The position numbers were made by a program, and so were the translations under genes. DNA of 64,000 nucleotides from CAUZWH01 sp965224275 (GTDB taxonomy: Bacteria; Pseudomonadota; Alphaproteobacteria; SHVV01). Within the stretch, counting starts at the first letter, position 1; every line of letters begins with the position of its first letter. The stretch spans positions 1 through 64,000 of the forward strand of contig CBDCYR010000003.1 in assembly GCA_965224275.1 (NCBI GenBank), read 5' to 3'. The notes below the pieces were generated by a model. It saw only the letters and a program-made list of their open reading frames with translations, ran no database searches and was not told where the DNA came from. This document shows positions 52,975-62,356 of this stretch, piece after piece.

Positions 52975-53528
52975 GAGACCACCTCGGTTAAGCGCACGAT
53001 TGTTCCCCTGGAATCCGACTGACTGGTGATGCGCTCAACCGATATATTCCAATATTTTCCAGCATCGGTCAATTCCTCTGCTACATGTAGTCCTTTAAGT
53101 AATAGGCATTGGATCGCTGGCGTCATAAACGGGTGGTGCGCGATCGTGAGTAAATCGATCAACCGGCGCCACCGCCCGCGCCGTAATCACATCGACCGGC
53201 CACGGCTCCAGCGTTTCGGCCCGATGGTGGTGTATTGTGACGGACGCGCCGGTCTGACGTTTTACTTCATTGAGGAATTCGGTCTTACGCCGATTAGATT
53301 CGACGAGGTGGACATCGCTAGCGCCAAGAATAGAGAGAACCATCCCAGGAAATCCGGCGCCACTTCCGATGTCGAGCCAGGAGATTGAGTTGGTTGGGGC
53401 CAGAGCTAAAAGCTGAGCACTACCGACCACTTTACGAGCAACTGCGCGTAAAGCTCCAGCTTTTGTAACGTTTCACGTGAAACATCGAAAATTTTGCCGA
53501 ATTGCTCCGGCATAAGGGGTTTTGTCAT
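52917..53528 (-). pseudogene. rsmG: decayed 16S rRNA methyltransferase gene rsmG (gidB)
   Basis: Three pieces of RsmG lie in order but in different frames. The N-terminal piece runs from ATG 53528 to LELYAQLLVKW. The middle piece (about 53433-53185) reads VGSAQLLALAPTNSISWLDIG with the SAM motif DIGSGAGFPG. The C-terminal piece (about 53180-52975) reads LIDLLTIAHHPFM and then CLLLKGLHVAEEL. Between pieces one and two a stretch equal to about 22-24 codons (the usual NLV...LWxRH region) is missing with a length of 3n+1. Between two and three there is a net shift of one base. No full-length protein can be made, so 16S G527 methylation is probably lost. Confidence 0.85.
53469..53484. promoter_or_regulatory. 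parS site, 15 of 16 consensus
   Basis: CGTTTCACGTGAAACA differs from the consensus TGTTTCACGTGAAACA only in the first base and keeps the full 14-bp palindrome core. It lies in the 5' part of the decayed rsmG gene, where the frame would encode DVSRETL, a known parS location. It is the ParB loading site that marks the origin region. Confidence 0.93.
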
Positions 53529-53637
53529 TCAACCAAACGACTGTTTTAGAAAATTGGCCGCACCAGGAAATTATCCCCCCCCATACCAAACGCCGTGAAT
53601 TCTTTGGTCCGGTAATCTCAATTGGCATTGATTCACT

Positions 53638-55536
53638 CTAGTAATGCCGAGGAAGTATCATTGATTTTTCCGATTTCCTTACATGCGACAGAAGGGTGGT
53701 TAGAGCGGCCGGAGTGACACCGGACAGGCGCGCGGCGGCCCCTAGCGTGCGCGGTCGCAGGGTACTCAATTTATCAGACACCTCATTGGAGAGCCCTGCT
53801 ATTTCGCGATAATCAATATCGCTTGGCAGTAGCAACGATTCGTCTCGTTTAAACGCTCGGATATCCGCTTCCTGCCGCTCGAGATAGCCGGCATAGCGCG
53901 CATCTAATTCAAGCTGCTGGGACACGTCGGCGCGAACAGCAGCCAACCTCGGCCACACTGAAACCAGATCGACAAACCCAATCGATGGATACGCGAGTAA
54001 CTCGGCGGCAGATCGACGGACACCATCTAGATTTACGGCCAGGCCATGGCGGCGAGCTTCGTTGGGGCTCAATGATAGTTGCGCAAACTGAGCACGCGCA
54101 GATTCGAGGTGTTCTCGCTTGCCGGCATATGATTGCGAGCGCGCCTCGCCGACGCATCCCGCAGCAATGCCGCGGGCCGTCAATCGTTGATCGGCGTTGT
54201 CGGCGCGAAGTGACAAGCGGTATTCGGCACGCGACGTAAACATTCGATAGGGCTCACGGGTTCCCCGGGTTACGAGATCGTCGATCAATACCCCGATATA
54301 GGCGTCGGCCCGGTCAAGAACGAAATCTTCGTTCCCGACGATCGAACCGGCAGCATTAACACCCGCCATCACGCCCTGAGCAGCCGCCTCTTCGTACCCG
54401 GTCGTTCCATTTATCTGGCCGGCCAGATAAAGCCTCTGAATGCGCTTGGTCTCCAAGGTCGCGAGCAGTTCGCGCGGATCGACAAAGTCGTATTCAATGG
54501 CGTATCCCGGCCGCAGAATCGTGGCCCGCTCGAGGCCGGGAATTTGAGCTACCAGGTCACTCTGAACGTCCCGCGGCAATGACGTTGAAATGCCATTGGG
54601 ATAGACCGTGTGGTCGCTGAGACCCTCGGGTTCCAAAAATATCGTATGGCTGTCGCGCTCGGCAAAGCGAACAACCTTATCCTCGATCGACGGACAGTAG
54701 CGGGGCCCGATACTTTCGATCTGGCCACTGTACATTGGTGATCGGTGCAGGTTCTTACGGATGATCTCATGCACGGCCGGCGTCGTGTGGGTCACATGAC
54801 AGGAAATCTGCGGTGTCGTGATGGACTCGGTGAGATACGAGAACGGTATCGGCGGGTTGTCACCGGGCTGTTCGACAAGCGCACCCCAATCAATCGTCCG
54901 CCCATCAAGTCGCGGCGGCGTTCCGGTTTTGAGGCGGCCCAATTGAAAGCCAGCCCGCTCGAGGGTGTGCGCAAGGCCCTCTGCCGGCGCTTCGTTAACG
55001 CGACCGGCGGCAACCCGCTCCTCACCAATGTGGATCAACCCGCGAAGAAATGTCCCGGTCGTTACAACCACGGCCGAGCACGAGACAACCGACCCATCGT
55101 CAAACACAACGCCTTCAATCTGGCCGTCAGCGACAACGATATCCTCGACGCCGGCCTCGTGCACGCTGAGGTTGGGCGTTTCGGCAATTTCCTGTTGCAT
55201 TGCGCGTCGATACAACTCGCGATCAGCCTGCGCGCGCGGACCCCACACAGCCGGACCCTTGCGTCGATTAAGCATCCGAAATTGGATGCCTGCACGGTCG
55301 ATGATCCGGCCCATCAATCCATCAAGGGCGTCTATTTCGCGAACCAGATGGCCCTTCGCGAGGCCACCGATTGCCGGATTGCACGACATTTCGCCGATCG
55401 TCGAGAGCTTATGGGTAACGAGTAGAGTCTCGGCACCGACGCGTGCCGAAGCTGCCGCCGCTTCACAACCGGCGTGGCCGCCACCGACGACGACCACATC
55501 GAAGCCGCGCGCAAGATCTTTGGGTTGATCAGACAT
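53638..55536 (-). CDS. mnmG: tRNA uridine-5-carboxymethylaminomethyl modification protein MnmG (GidA)
   Basis: FAD-dependent partner of MnmE that modifies the wobble U34 of several tRNAs. The N-terminal FDVVVVGGGHAGCEAA is the FAD dinucleotide motif, and MSCNPAIGGLAKGHLVREID, GRAINEAPA-like GRVNEAPAEGL and YLAGQINGTTGYEEAAAQG are signature strings. ATG 55536 (MSDQPKDL) is preferred over the frame extension to 55563. 632 residues is normal. It is the gene after mnmE in the conserved cluster. Confidence 0.96.
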   Translation of the reverse strand: MSDQPKDLARGFDVVVVGGGHAGCEAAAASARVGAETLLVTHKLSTIGEMSCNPAIGGLAKGHLVREIDALDGLMGRIIDRAGIQFRMLNRRKGPAVWGPRAQADRELYRRAMQQEIAETPNLSVHEAGVEDIVVADGQIEGVVFDDGSVVSCSAVVVTTGTFLRGLIHIGEERVAAGRVNEAPAEGLAHTLERAGFQLGRLKTGTPPRLDGRTIDWGALVEQPGDNPPIPFSYLTESITTPQISCHVTHTTPAVHEIIRKNLHRSPMYSGQIESIGPRYCPSIEDKVVRFAERDSHTIFLEPEGLSDHTVYPNGISTSLPRDVQSDLVAQIPGLERATILRPGYAIEYDFVDPRELLATLETKRIQRLYLAGQINGTTGYEEAAAQGVMAGVNAAGSIVGNEDFVLDRADAYIGVLIDDLVTRGTREPYRMFTSRAEYRLSLRADNADQRLTARGIAAGCVGEARSQSYAGKREHLESARAQFAQLSLSPNEARRHGLAVNLDGVRRSAAELLAYPSIGFVDLVSVWPRLAAVRADVSQQLELDARYAGYLERQEADIRAFKRDESLLLPSDIDYREIAGLSNEVSDKLSTLRPRTLGAAARLSGVTPAALTTLLSHVRKSEKSMILPRHY

Positions 55537-55645
55537 GCGCCGCAATCTAGTGCAAACCAACAAGTTTGTAGATCACCAATATTCCATGTGCGTTTGAGAT
55601 CAAACTGTGCTGCGACGTACGGTCATTGCGGTGCAACAAAGAATG

Positions 55646-55661
55646 TGTTTCACGTGAAACA
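55646..55661. promoter_or_regulatory. parS site, perfect consensus
   Basis: TGTTTCACGTGAAACA matches the bacterial parS consensus at all 16 positions. It lies in the short gap between mnmG and mnmE, just before the mnmE stop. With the site at 53469 it gives ParB two loading points 2.2 kb apart. Confidence 0.97.
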
Positions 55662-55667
55662 ATCGGG

Positions 55668-57005
55668 CTATTTACCGATACAGAAGTCAGCGAACACAAC
55701 ATCTAGTATGTCCTCGATATCAACCCGCCCCGTAATTCGCCCCAAAGCGCGCACCGCAATCCTTAAGTCCTCCGCAGCAAGTTCGATCGGAAGTTTATTT
55801 GCGAGCTGTTCTTGCGCCGCCACCAAGCCGCCAACACAACTCACGAGCGCCTGGCGATGTCGTTGACGAGATATCACCGGCGCCGCTGACGGGGTGTATC
55901 TCGCACCCACCACATCAATCAATCGATCCGTGAGCGTATCGATATTTTCGCCCGTATTGGCACTAACGCCTACCACCGAATGTCCCTCAATTTGGGTGTC
56001 AGCGCCCAGTCTCACGAGATCAATTTTGTTGACCACCACGAGTGTTGTGTCATCGATAAGCGCGCGCGTGTAGGAATCCGGATCGTCGAGCATATCGGCC
56101 GAAAATACGGCCAATTTAACGTCGGCGTCGCTGGCCCGTTGGCGGGTGCGACCAACACCCTGAATCTCAATGTCGTCGTGCGACTCACGCAACCCGGCGG
56201 TATCGGCGAGCGTTATCGGAAACCCGCCAAGATCAAGCCTGACTTCAATGACATCTCGGGTGGTGCCGGCGGTTGCAGCTATTATCGCGGCATCCCGTTG
56301 AGCCAAACAATTTAGCAGACTCGATTTACCGACATTCGGCGCGCCGATGATCACGACATAAAACCCATCGCGCAGCCGCTCGCCGCGACGTTGATCATCG
56401 AGGTGGCGATGGATAGCGGCCGCTATTGTCGCCAGTTTTTGCAATATCTCGACTTCGACGTCGCTGGGAATATCCTCGTCGGGAAAATCGATAAACGCCT
56501 CGATGTGCGCCAGGCACCTAACGAGATCCTCGCGCCACCCTTCATAGAGCGACCCCAGCGCCCCATCGAGTTGACGCCGGGCCTGACGCCGTTGCGCCGC
56601 GGTCTCCGCATTAACAAGATCGGCTACGGCTTCGGCCTGGGTAAGGTCGAACTTGCCATGCTCGAACGCTATGCGCGTGAATTCGCCCGCTTCAGCCGGC
56701 CGCAGCCCCGGAATCTCGCTCAGCGCGCCCAGGATTGCCGAAACGACGGCCGTACCACCGTGGACGTGGACCTCCGCAACATCTTCACCGGTGAAGCTGT
56801 GGGGACCGGGATACCACACCAGAATCCCCCGATCGATTGTCTCATCGTCGATCGGGCTATGAAAGCTGACCAACGTTGCCCGTCTCGGCACTGGCGGCGG
56901 TGAACCGGTGAGCGCCGCTATCGCGGCACCCGTACGCTCGCCAGAAATCCGGACGATTGCTATGCCCGCTCGCCCTCCCCCGCTCGAGAGGGCATAGACG
57001 GTCAT
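55668..57005 (-). CDS. mnmE: tRNA modification GTPase MnmE (TrmE)
   Basis: GTPase that works with MnmG on wobble uridine. The N-terminal tetrahydrofolate-binding domain shows SGGGRAGIAIVRISG and VHGGTAVVSAIL. The inserted G domain has G1 GAPNVGKSS (221-229), AATAGTTRD (G2), DTAGL (268-272, G3) and VVNKIDLVR (G4). The C terminus ends FADFCIGK, with the catalytic Cys of the CxGK motif. 445 residues is usual. Confidence 0.97.
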   Translation of the reverse strand: MTVYALSSGGGRAGIAIVRISGERTGAAIAALTGSPPPVPRRATLVSFHSPIDDETIDRGILVWYPGPHSFTGEDVAEVHVHGGTAVVSAILGALSEIPGLRPAEAGEFTRIAFEHGKFDLTQAEAVADLVNAETAAQRRQARRQLDGALGSLYEGWREDLVRCLAHIEAFIDFPDEDIPSDVEVEILQKLATIAAAIHRHLDDQRRGERLRDGFYVVIIGAPNVGKSSLLNCLAQRDAAIIAATAGTTRDVIEVRLDLGGFPITLADTAGLRESHDDIEIQGVGRTRQRASDADVKLAVFSADMLDDPDSYTRALIDDTTLVVVNKIDLVRLGADTQIEGHSVVGVSANTGENIDTLTDRLIDVVGARYTPSAAPVISRQRHRQALVSCVGGLVAAQEQLANKLPIELAAEDLRIAVRALGRITGRVDIEDILDVVFADFCIGK

Positions 57006-57020
57006 GATCTTGGGTTTCTC

Positions 57021-57395
57021 CTAGTCGTCGAGTTCGGTTTGATCGACCCCTAGCATCAAACGTTCGACCCGCTCATCGGCCACCAGATGGGTCTCGATGA
57101 TCTCGTCGATATCAGCCTCGGTCTTAAAGCTGTACCAAGTGCCCTCGGGATAAATCACAAGATTTGGCCCCAACTCGCAGCGATCCAGGCACAGGGCCTG
57201 GTTTATCCGCACCCCCTCTACCCCACGTTCACCCACTTTTTGCTTCATGTAACCACGCAACTCAACCGACCCTTTCTCTTTGCAGCAACCGCGCGGGTGA
57301 CCGGGTGCTCGTTCGTTGAGGCAAACGAACACATGTTTGCGGTAAAACAGCGGCTCATCCGCAGAATGATCACCGGGCTTTTGAATCTTCGTCAT
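57021..57395 (-). CDS. thioredoxin-like 2Fe-2S ferredoxin
   Basis: A 124-residue protein with the fold of the Clostridium-type 2Fe-2S ferredoxin. The first Cys pair is in VFVCLNERAPGHPRGCCKEKG and the second in ALCLDRCELGPNLVIYPEGTWY, giving the C-x10-12-C ... C-x3-C spacing. ATG 57395 (MTKIQKPGDHS) is used; an in-frame upstream ATG at 57443 adds unconserved residues. It lies 15 bases upstream of mnmE on the same strand, so it may be co-expressed. Its electron partner is unknown. Confidence 0.87.
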   Translation of the reverse strand: MTKIQKPGDHSADEPLFYRKHVFVCLNERAPGHPRGCCKEKGSVELRGYMKQKVGERGVEGVRINQALCLDRCELGPNLVIYPEGTWYSFKTEADIDEIIETHLVADERVERLMLGVDQTELDD

Positions 57396-57517
57396 CGGGA
57401 GGAGTCCTTTCAGAATACCGGTATTGGCCAAATTGATGACCAATCACTATCGTGCGGATCATCACTCATTGCGCACCCGTCGAGTACGCCGGGTTCCCAT
57501 AACCCGAGGCTAGGCTG

Positions 57518-59572
57518 ATGCGCAACACCTTAGACGCCGAGACCAGCCCCTACCTGCTGCAACACCGAGAAAATCCTGTGCATTGGCAGCCTTGGGGACC
57601 AGCGGCACTGGCCATGGCGACGGAACAGGATAAGCCGATTTTACTTAGCGTGGGTTACGCGGCTTGCCACTGGTGCCACGTCATGGCCCATGAATCATTT
57701 GAGAATCAACAGATTGCGGCGCTGATGAATGAGCTGTTCATCAATATCAAAGTTGACCGCGAGGAACGCCCCGACATTGACGCGATCTATATGTCGGCAC
57801 TCCACCTCCTGGGCCAGCAGGGCGGTTGGCCTTTGACCATGTTTCTAACCCCCGCCGGCGAGCCGTTTTGGGGCGGCACCTATTTTCCGCCGGAATCACG
57901 ATGGGGCCGGCCCGGATTTCCTGACGTGTTGCGCCAGATCCATCACATCTTCCGGGCCGAGAAAGATAAGGTCGAAAAGAACACCAATCTTCTGCTCAGC
58001 GCGTTGGCCGAGATGAGCCAGGCCGAGACGGCAAATGATAGCGGTGCGCCAGGCCTAACCACTGAAACACTCGATCAAGCTGCGGCGCGCATTCTCGAGC
58101 AGGTTGACATGATCGATGGCGGCTTACGCGGCGCGCCTAAATTTCCTCAGCCCTCGATCTTCTCGCTGGTGTGGCGCGCGTACATAAGAACCGGTGAGCC
58201 CAGCTATCGTGAAGCTGTCACGGTAACCCTCGATCGAATGTGCCAAGGCGGTATCTACGACCACGTCGGTGGTGGATTTGCCCGCTATGCCACTGATGCG
58301 GTTTGGCTGGTGCCCCACTTTGAAAAAATGCTCTACGACAACGCGCAATTGATTGAGCTGCTTACCGAAGCATGGCGAGAGTCAAAAAATCCGCTCTACG
58401 CAGCGCGCATTGATGAAACCGTTGCGTGGATCGTCCGCGAAATGATTGCCGAGAATGGCGCGTTTGCTGCTTCCCTTGATGCCGACAGTGAGGGCGTCGA
58501 AGGTAAGTATTACGTGTGGACGGAGGCCGAGATCGATGCCGTACTGGGCCCTTCCGCGGGCGCGTTCAAATCTGCGTATGGCGTCACTGCGGGCGGCAAT
58601 TGGGAGGGAAATACAATCCTGAACCGCACCGGCCGACCCAAGTTGCTCGATGAGTCGACCGAAAGAGACCTCGCGATTAGCCGCCAATTGCTGCTGAGCG
58701 AGCGCGAGAAAAGGATCCGGCCGGGCTGGGACGACAAAGTATTGGCCGACTGGAACGGCCTGATGATAGCGGCCCTAGCCCAGGCCAGCGTCACTCTGAG
58801 CCAGGAATCCTGGCTCTCGCTCGCCGCTTCGGCTTATCAGGCTATCGTCGACGATATGGACCAGGACGGACGCCTCCGCCATTCGTATCGTGCCGGCCAA
58901 GCCAAGCACAGCGCCCTGCTCGACGACTATGCCAACATGATTCGAGCAGCCATCGCACTCTATGAAGCGACCCTGATAGAAACTTATCTCGACGACGCCA
59001 AGCGTTGGATTAGCAGCGTCGAAGCGCACTACCGAGTTCCAGAAATCGGTGGATACTTCTACTCCGCCGATGACGCCGAAGCGCTGATCACGCGCACACG
59101 ATCCGTGATCGACAACGCTGTTCCGGCTGGGAACGGAACCATGGCTTATGTTTTCGCCAAACTTTACCACCTGACCGGCGACGATCAATTCAGGGCTCGG
59201 GCAACCGAGGTCATTGACGCCTTTGCCGCGGCAGCCAGACGCAACGTGCTCGCGGTTCCGACACTGCTCAACGCGTTTGATCTATTGACCAATGCCATCC
59301 AGGTGGTGGTGGTGGGCGATTTGCAGGCCCAAGCAAGCCAGGAACTTGCGACCGCGGTATGGCGCGCCCCAGTACCTAATTTGGTGTTCCTGCGTCTCGA
59401 CAGCGTCGACCAACTGCCGCCCTCACATCCGGCCGCTGGCAAACACCAAATCGACGATAAGCCAACCGCGTATGTATGTGTCGGAACGGTGTGCTCGCAA
59501 CCAATCACCGATGTTCAGATACTCAACGACACGCTGGACCACACGGGTGTGCGAGGCCTTGTGGGCAATTAG
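57518..59572 (+). CDS. thioredoxin-domain protein of the YyaL/SSP411 family
   Basis: 684-residue fusion of an N-terminal thioredoxin-like domain (DUF255) and a C-terminal alpha/alpha-toroid similar to N-acylglucosamine epimerases. SPYLLQHRENPVHWQPWG and SVGYAACHWCHVMAHESFEN, with the CHWC redox-like motif near 50, are characteristic. GGIYDHVGGGFARYATDAVWLVPHFEKMLYDNAQL is in the toroid. The family's biochemical role is not settled. It starts at ATG 57518, divergent from the ferredoxin gene. Confidence 0.93.
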   Translation: MRNTLDAETSPYLLQHRENPVHWQPWGPAALAMATEQDKPILLSVGYAACHWCHVMAHESFENQQIAALMNELFINIKVDREERPDIDAIYMSALHLLGQQGGWPLTMFLTPAGEPFWGGTYFPPESRWGRPGFPDVLRQIHHIFRAEKDKVEKNTNLLLSALAEMSQAETANDSGAPGLTTETLDQAAARILEQVDMIDGGLRGAPKFPQPSIFSLVWRAYIRTGEPSYREAVTVTLDRMCQGGIYDHVGGGFARYATDAVWLVPHFEKMLYDNAQLIELLTEAWRESKNPLYAARIDETVAWIVREMIAENGAFAASLDADSEGVEGKYYVWTEAEIDAVLGPSAGAFKSAYGVTAGGNWEGNTILNRTGRPKLLDESTERDLAISRQLLLSEREKRIRPGWDDKVLADWNGLMIAALAQASVTLSQESWLSLAASAYQAIVDDMDQDGRLRHSYRAGQAKHSALLDDYANMIRAAIALYEATLIETYLDDAKRWISSVEAHYRVPEIGGYFYSADDAEALITRTRSVIDNAVPAGNGTMAYVFAKLYHLTGDDQFRARATEVIDAFAAAARRNVLAVPTLLNAFDLLTNAIQVVVVGDLQAQASQELATAVWRAPVPNLVFLRLDSVDQLPPSHPAAGKHQIDDKPTAYVCVGTVCSQPITDVQILNDTLDHTGVRGLVGN

Positions 59573-59909
59573 AATGTTTTGATATCAAAACAAAAGCGGT
59601 GCGCGATTGAGGGCTGATGGTTGTTGAGAAGAATCTCCGGTGTGAGGTGACAAATAAACAGGGGATGGTTAAAGTATCATCGGAACAACCACTTAACTGC
59701 AATTCCGAACGATTGACGGGGGAAACTAAGCGGTGATAAGAGCACCTACACCGGTCGGCACTAGTGCTGTGGGTATTGTTCGGTTACCTTCCCCATGTTG
59801 TAAGCGGCAATACGGGCGCGTTCCTGCCCGCCGTTCCACCAAACAAATCTTGAGGCGTCCACAGATTTACACGATGCGTTGGTAAGCCGGCGTCGTAAGG
59901 GAGGATTTT
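59573..59909. other. intergenic region without a recognisable gene
   Basis: 337 bases between the thioredoxin-domain gene and the quinone oxidoreductase. Short open frames exist on the minus strand but lack starts or homology. The end carries the ribosome site of the next gene (AGGGAGG 5 to 11 bases before ATG 59910). The remainder probably includes a promoter. No palindrome or repeat is evident. Confidence 0.5.
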
Positions 59910-60884
59910 ATGGTAAAGGCAATTCAATTTCGCACGACGGGCGGACCCGAGGTTCTCAAGTGGGAGGACGTCGACGTCGGCAAGCCGGGTTCGGGTCAAG
60001 TGCGGATTACCCATCGGGCCATCGGACTCAATTTCCTCGATTGCTACTTCCGCTCCGGTCTCTATCCAATGCCCAGTAAGCCCAGCGGCGTTGGGGTTGA
60101 AGGCTCGGGCGTTGTCGATGCGGTGGGCCGGGGCGTCAAGAACGTCAAGGTCGGCGATCGTATTGCCTACGTGTTAGGTCCACTGGGCGCCTATTCCGAA
60201 GCACGCCTCATCGCAGCCGAGCATCTGATAAAATTGCCCCGCGATATTGATTTTGGAACCGCCGCGGCCGCTATGCTCAAGGGCACCACCGCGCAGTATC
60301 TCATTCGGCGCACCTATCCGGTTAAGAAGGGCGACATCGTCCTATTCCATGCGGCCGCCGGTGGGGTCGGGATAATCGCGTGTCAGTGGCTCAAATCGCT
60401 CGGGGCAAAGGTCATCGGAACGGTCGGAAGCGACGAGAAAGCCAAGCTGGCAAAGCGCAACGGATGTTGGCAAACGATCAACTATCGCAAGGAAGATTTC
60501 GTCAAGAAAGTTACCGAGTTCACCAAGGGCGCTGGCGTGCCGGTGGTCTATGATTCGGTCGGCAAAGACACCTTCAACAAGTCACTCGAGTGCATGGCGC
60601 CGCTCGGCATGATGGTGCTATTCGGACAATCGTCCGGACCGGTTCCCCCGTTCAACGTGGGCACGTTGGCGCGCGGATCGCATTTTGTTACCCGGCCCGG
60701 CCTCGGCCACTATATTGGGACGCGAGCCGATTACGAGGCGACTTGCCGCGACTTGTTTAAGACTATCCGATCGGGCGCGGTAACCATGCGGGTTAACCAA
60801 CGCTTCGATCTCAAGGATGCCGCGAAGGCGCATCAAGCGCTTGAAAGCCGGCAGACGACGGGAGCAACCTTGTTGATTCCGTAG
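59910..60884 (+). CDS. NADPH:quinone oxidoreductase (zeta-crystallin-like)
   Basis: Medium-chain dehydrogenase/reductase of 324 residues without zinc ligands. KAIQFRTTGGPEVLKWEDVD opens the GroES-like domain. GLNFLDCYFRSGLYP and GVGVEGSGVVDAVG follow, and FHAAAGGVGIIACQWLKSLG is the NADPH-binding AxxGxxG region. It closely resembles Qor, which reduces quinones by one electron. It starts at ATG 59910 after a strong ribosome site and ends at a strong terminator array. Confidence 0.93.
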   Translation: MVKAIQFRTTGGPEVLKWEDVDVGKPGSGQVRITHRAIGLNFLDCYFRSGLYPMPSKPSGVGVEGSGVVDAVGRGVKNVKVGDRIAYVLGPLGAYSEARLIAAEHLIKLPRDIDFGTAAAAMLKGTTAQYLIRRTYPVKKGDIVLFHAAAGGVGIIACQWLKSLGAKVIGTVGSDEKAKLAKRNGCWQTINYRKEDFVKKVTEFTKGAGVPVVYDSVGKDTFNKSLECMAPLGMMVLFGQSSGPVPPFNVGTLARGSHFVTRPGLGHYIGTRADYEATCRDLFKTIRSGAVTMRVNQRFDLKDAAKAHQALESRQTTGATLLIP

Positions 60885-60908
60885 CTGCAAAACCATCGAA
60901 ACACGAAA

Positions 60909-60966
60909 CGGCCGCTGAAAGGCGGCCGCTTTCATTTGATCCTGGCCGCCTTTCAGCGGCCGTTTT
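60909..60966 (+). terminator. intrinsic terminator of the quinone oxidoreductase gene
   Basis: A perfect 19-bp stem (60909-60927 with 60944-60962, core CGGCCGCTGAAAGGCGGCC) around a 16-base loop is followed by TTTT and a T-rich stretch. It is 25 bases past the stop codon. Confidence 0.92.
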
Positions 60967-61045
60967 CATTTAGTCCTGGGCCGCCTTCCGGCCGGCCGTT
61001 TTCGTTTGACCTTGGGCCGCCCTCCCAGACAGCCGCTTTCATGCG
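60909..61045. repeat. array of about four degenerate 35-37-bp hairpin/T-run repeats
   Basis: Four blocks of the form [C/G-rich half-stem]-[TTTCATTTGATCCTGG-like spacer] follow each other, starting at about 60909, 60946, 60981 and 61017. Adjacent blocks differ by substitutions, but the spacers TTTCATTTGATCCTGG, TTTCATTTAGTCCTGG and TTTCGTTTGACCTTGG align well. The array lies between two convergent genes (oxidoreductase and rho) and may act as a multi-part bidirectional transcription stop. Confidence 0.75.
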
Positions 61046-61099
61046 AACTTCAATCGCTTTACGAGCGGGGGCGCTGGTGTTGGATGAGGGTTGATCCGC

Positions 61100-62356
61100 C
61101 TAAGTGTTCATGGTGTCGAAGAAATCATTATTGCTCTTCGATTCCTTGAGTTTCTCGAGCAGAAACTCCATCGCATCAACCGTTCCCATCGGCGTCAAAA
61201 TACGGCGCAATACCCACATCTTCGACAGCGTACCCTTGTCGACCAGCAGCTCTTCCTTGCGCGTGCCAGACTTGAGCATGTCGATGGCGGGCCAAGTCCG
61301 CTTATCCGCGAGCTTACGATCGAGCACGATTTCCGAGTTACCGGTACCCTTAAACTCTTCAAAGATCACTTCGTCCATGCGACTACCGGTTTCGATCAGG
61401 GCGGTTGCAATGATAGTCAGCGACCCTCCCTCTTCGATATTGCGTGCCGCGCCGAAAAACCGTTTCGGCCGTTGCAACGCGTTGGCATCGACACCGCCCG
61501 TCAGGACCTTTCCCGATGACGGTACGACGGTGTTGTAGGCACGGGCCAAACGGGTGATCGAATCAAGCAGGACCACAACATCCCGCTTATGCTCAACCAG
61601 GCGTTTCGCTTTTTCCATCACCATCTCGGCGACTTGCACGTGCCGGACGGCGGGTTCGTCAAAGGTGGAACTGATCACCTCGCCGTTGACCGACCGATCC
61701 ATATCGGTGACTTCTTCGGGTCGCTCATCGATCAGCAAAACGATCAGATAGCACTCCGGATGATTCACCGCGACGGCATGAGCAATGTTTTGCAGGATGA
61801 CCGTTTTACCCGTCCGCGGCGAGGCTACGATCAAGGCGCGCTGCCCTTTGCCGAGCGGCGAGATGAGATCAATGACCCGTGTACTGCGGTCGGTCACCGT
61901 CGGATCCTCAACTTCTAATTTGATTTTTTCTTCAGGATAGAGCGGCGTGAGGTTATCGAAATTGACTTTGTGCCGGCTGTGCTCGGGATCCTCAAAATTG
62001 ATGGTATTGACCTTAAGCAGCGCGAAATAGCGCTCGCCATCTTTGGGCGCGCGTATCTGCCCCTCAACGGTATCGCCGGTCCGCAACGTAAATCGGCGGA
62101 TTTGACTTGGACTGACATAGATATCGTCGGGACCAGGCAGATAGTTGGCCTCCGGCGATCTGAGAAATCCAAATCCGTCCTGCAGGATTTCGAGAACCCC
62201 ACTGCCAGAAATTTGAATATCATTTTCGGCAAGCTGCTTGAGGATCGCAAACATCATATCCTGCTTGCGCAGGGCACTCGCGTTCTCAATTTCCAGCTGT
62301 TCGGCGTAATTCAGAAGCTCCGTCGGAGTCTTCTGCTTGAGCTCGAGAAGATTCAT
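61100..62356 (-). CDS. rho: transcription termination factor Rho
   Basis: Hexameric RNA helicase of 418 residues. The N-terminal primary RNA-binding domain has GFGFLRSPEANYLPGPDDIYVSPSQIRRF. The motor has VASPRTGKTVILQNIA (P-loop) and VVVLLDSITRLARAYN (Walker B), with R-loop string RAARNIEEGGSLTI. The start is ATG 62356. It is part of the hemH-hemJ-rho-mnmE order typical of alphaproteobacteria. Confidence 0.97.
   Translation of the reverse strand: MNLLELKQKTPTELLNYAEQLEIENASALRKQDMMFAILKQLAENDIQISGSGVLEILQDGFGFLRSPEANYLPGPDDIYVSPSQIRRFTLRTGDTVEGQIRAPKDGERYFALLKVNTINFEDPEHSRHKVNFDNLTPLYPEEKIKLEVEDPTVTDRSTRVIDLISPLGKGQRALIVASPRTGKTVILQNIAHAVAVNHPECYLIVLLIDERPEEVTDMDRSVNGEVISSTFDEPAVRHVQVAEMVMEKAKRLVEHKRDVVVLLDSITRLARAYNTVVPSSGKVLTGGVDANALQRPKRFFGAARNIEEGGSLTIIATALIETGSRMDEVIFEEFKGTGNSEIVLDRKLADKRTWPAIDMLKSGTRKEELLVDKGTLSKMWVLRRILTPMGTVDAMEFLLEKLKESKSNNDFFDTMNT

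Noticed and set aside
59852..59866. 15-base match to the IS1111-type right end (33324-33338)
   Set aside because: No further similarity on either side, no left end and no transposase remnant; a chance match of this length is plausible in an all-against-all comparison.
59784..60014. 76-codon minus-strand frame near the quinone oxidoreductase start
   Set aside because: It overlaps the start of a well-supported gene, lacks a ribosome site and resembles no family.
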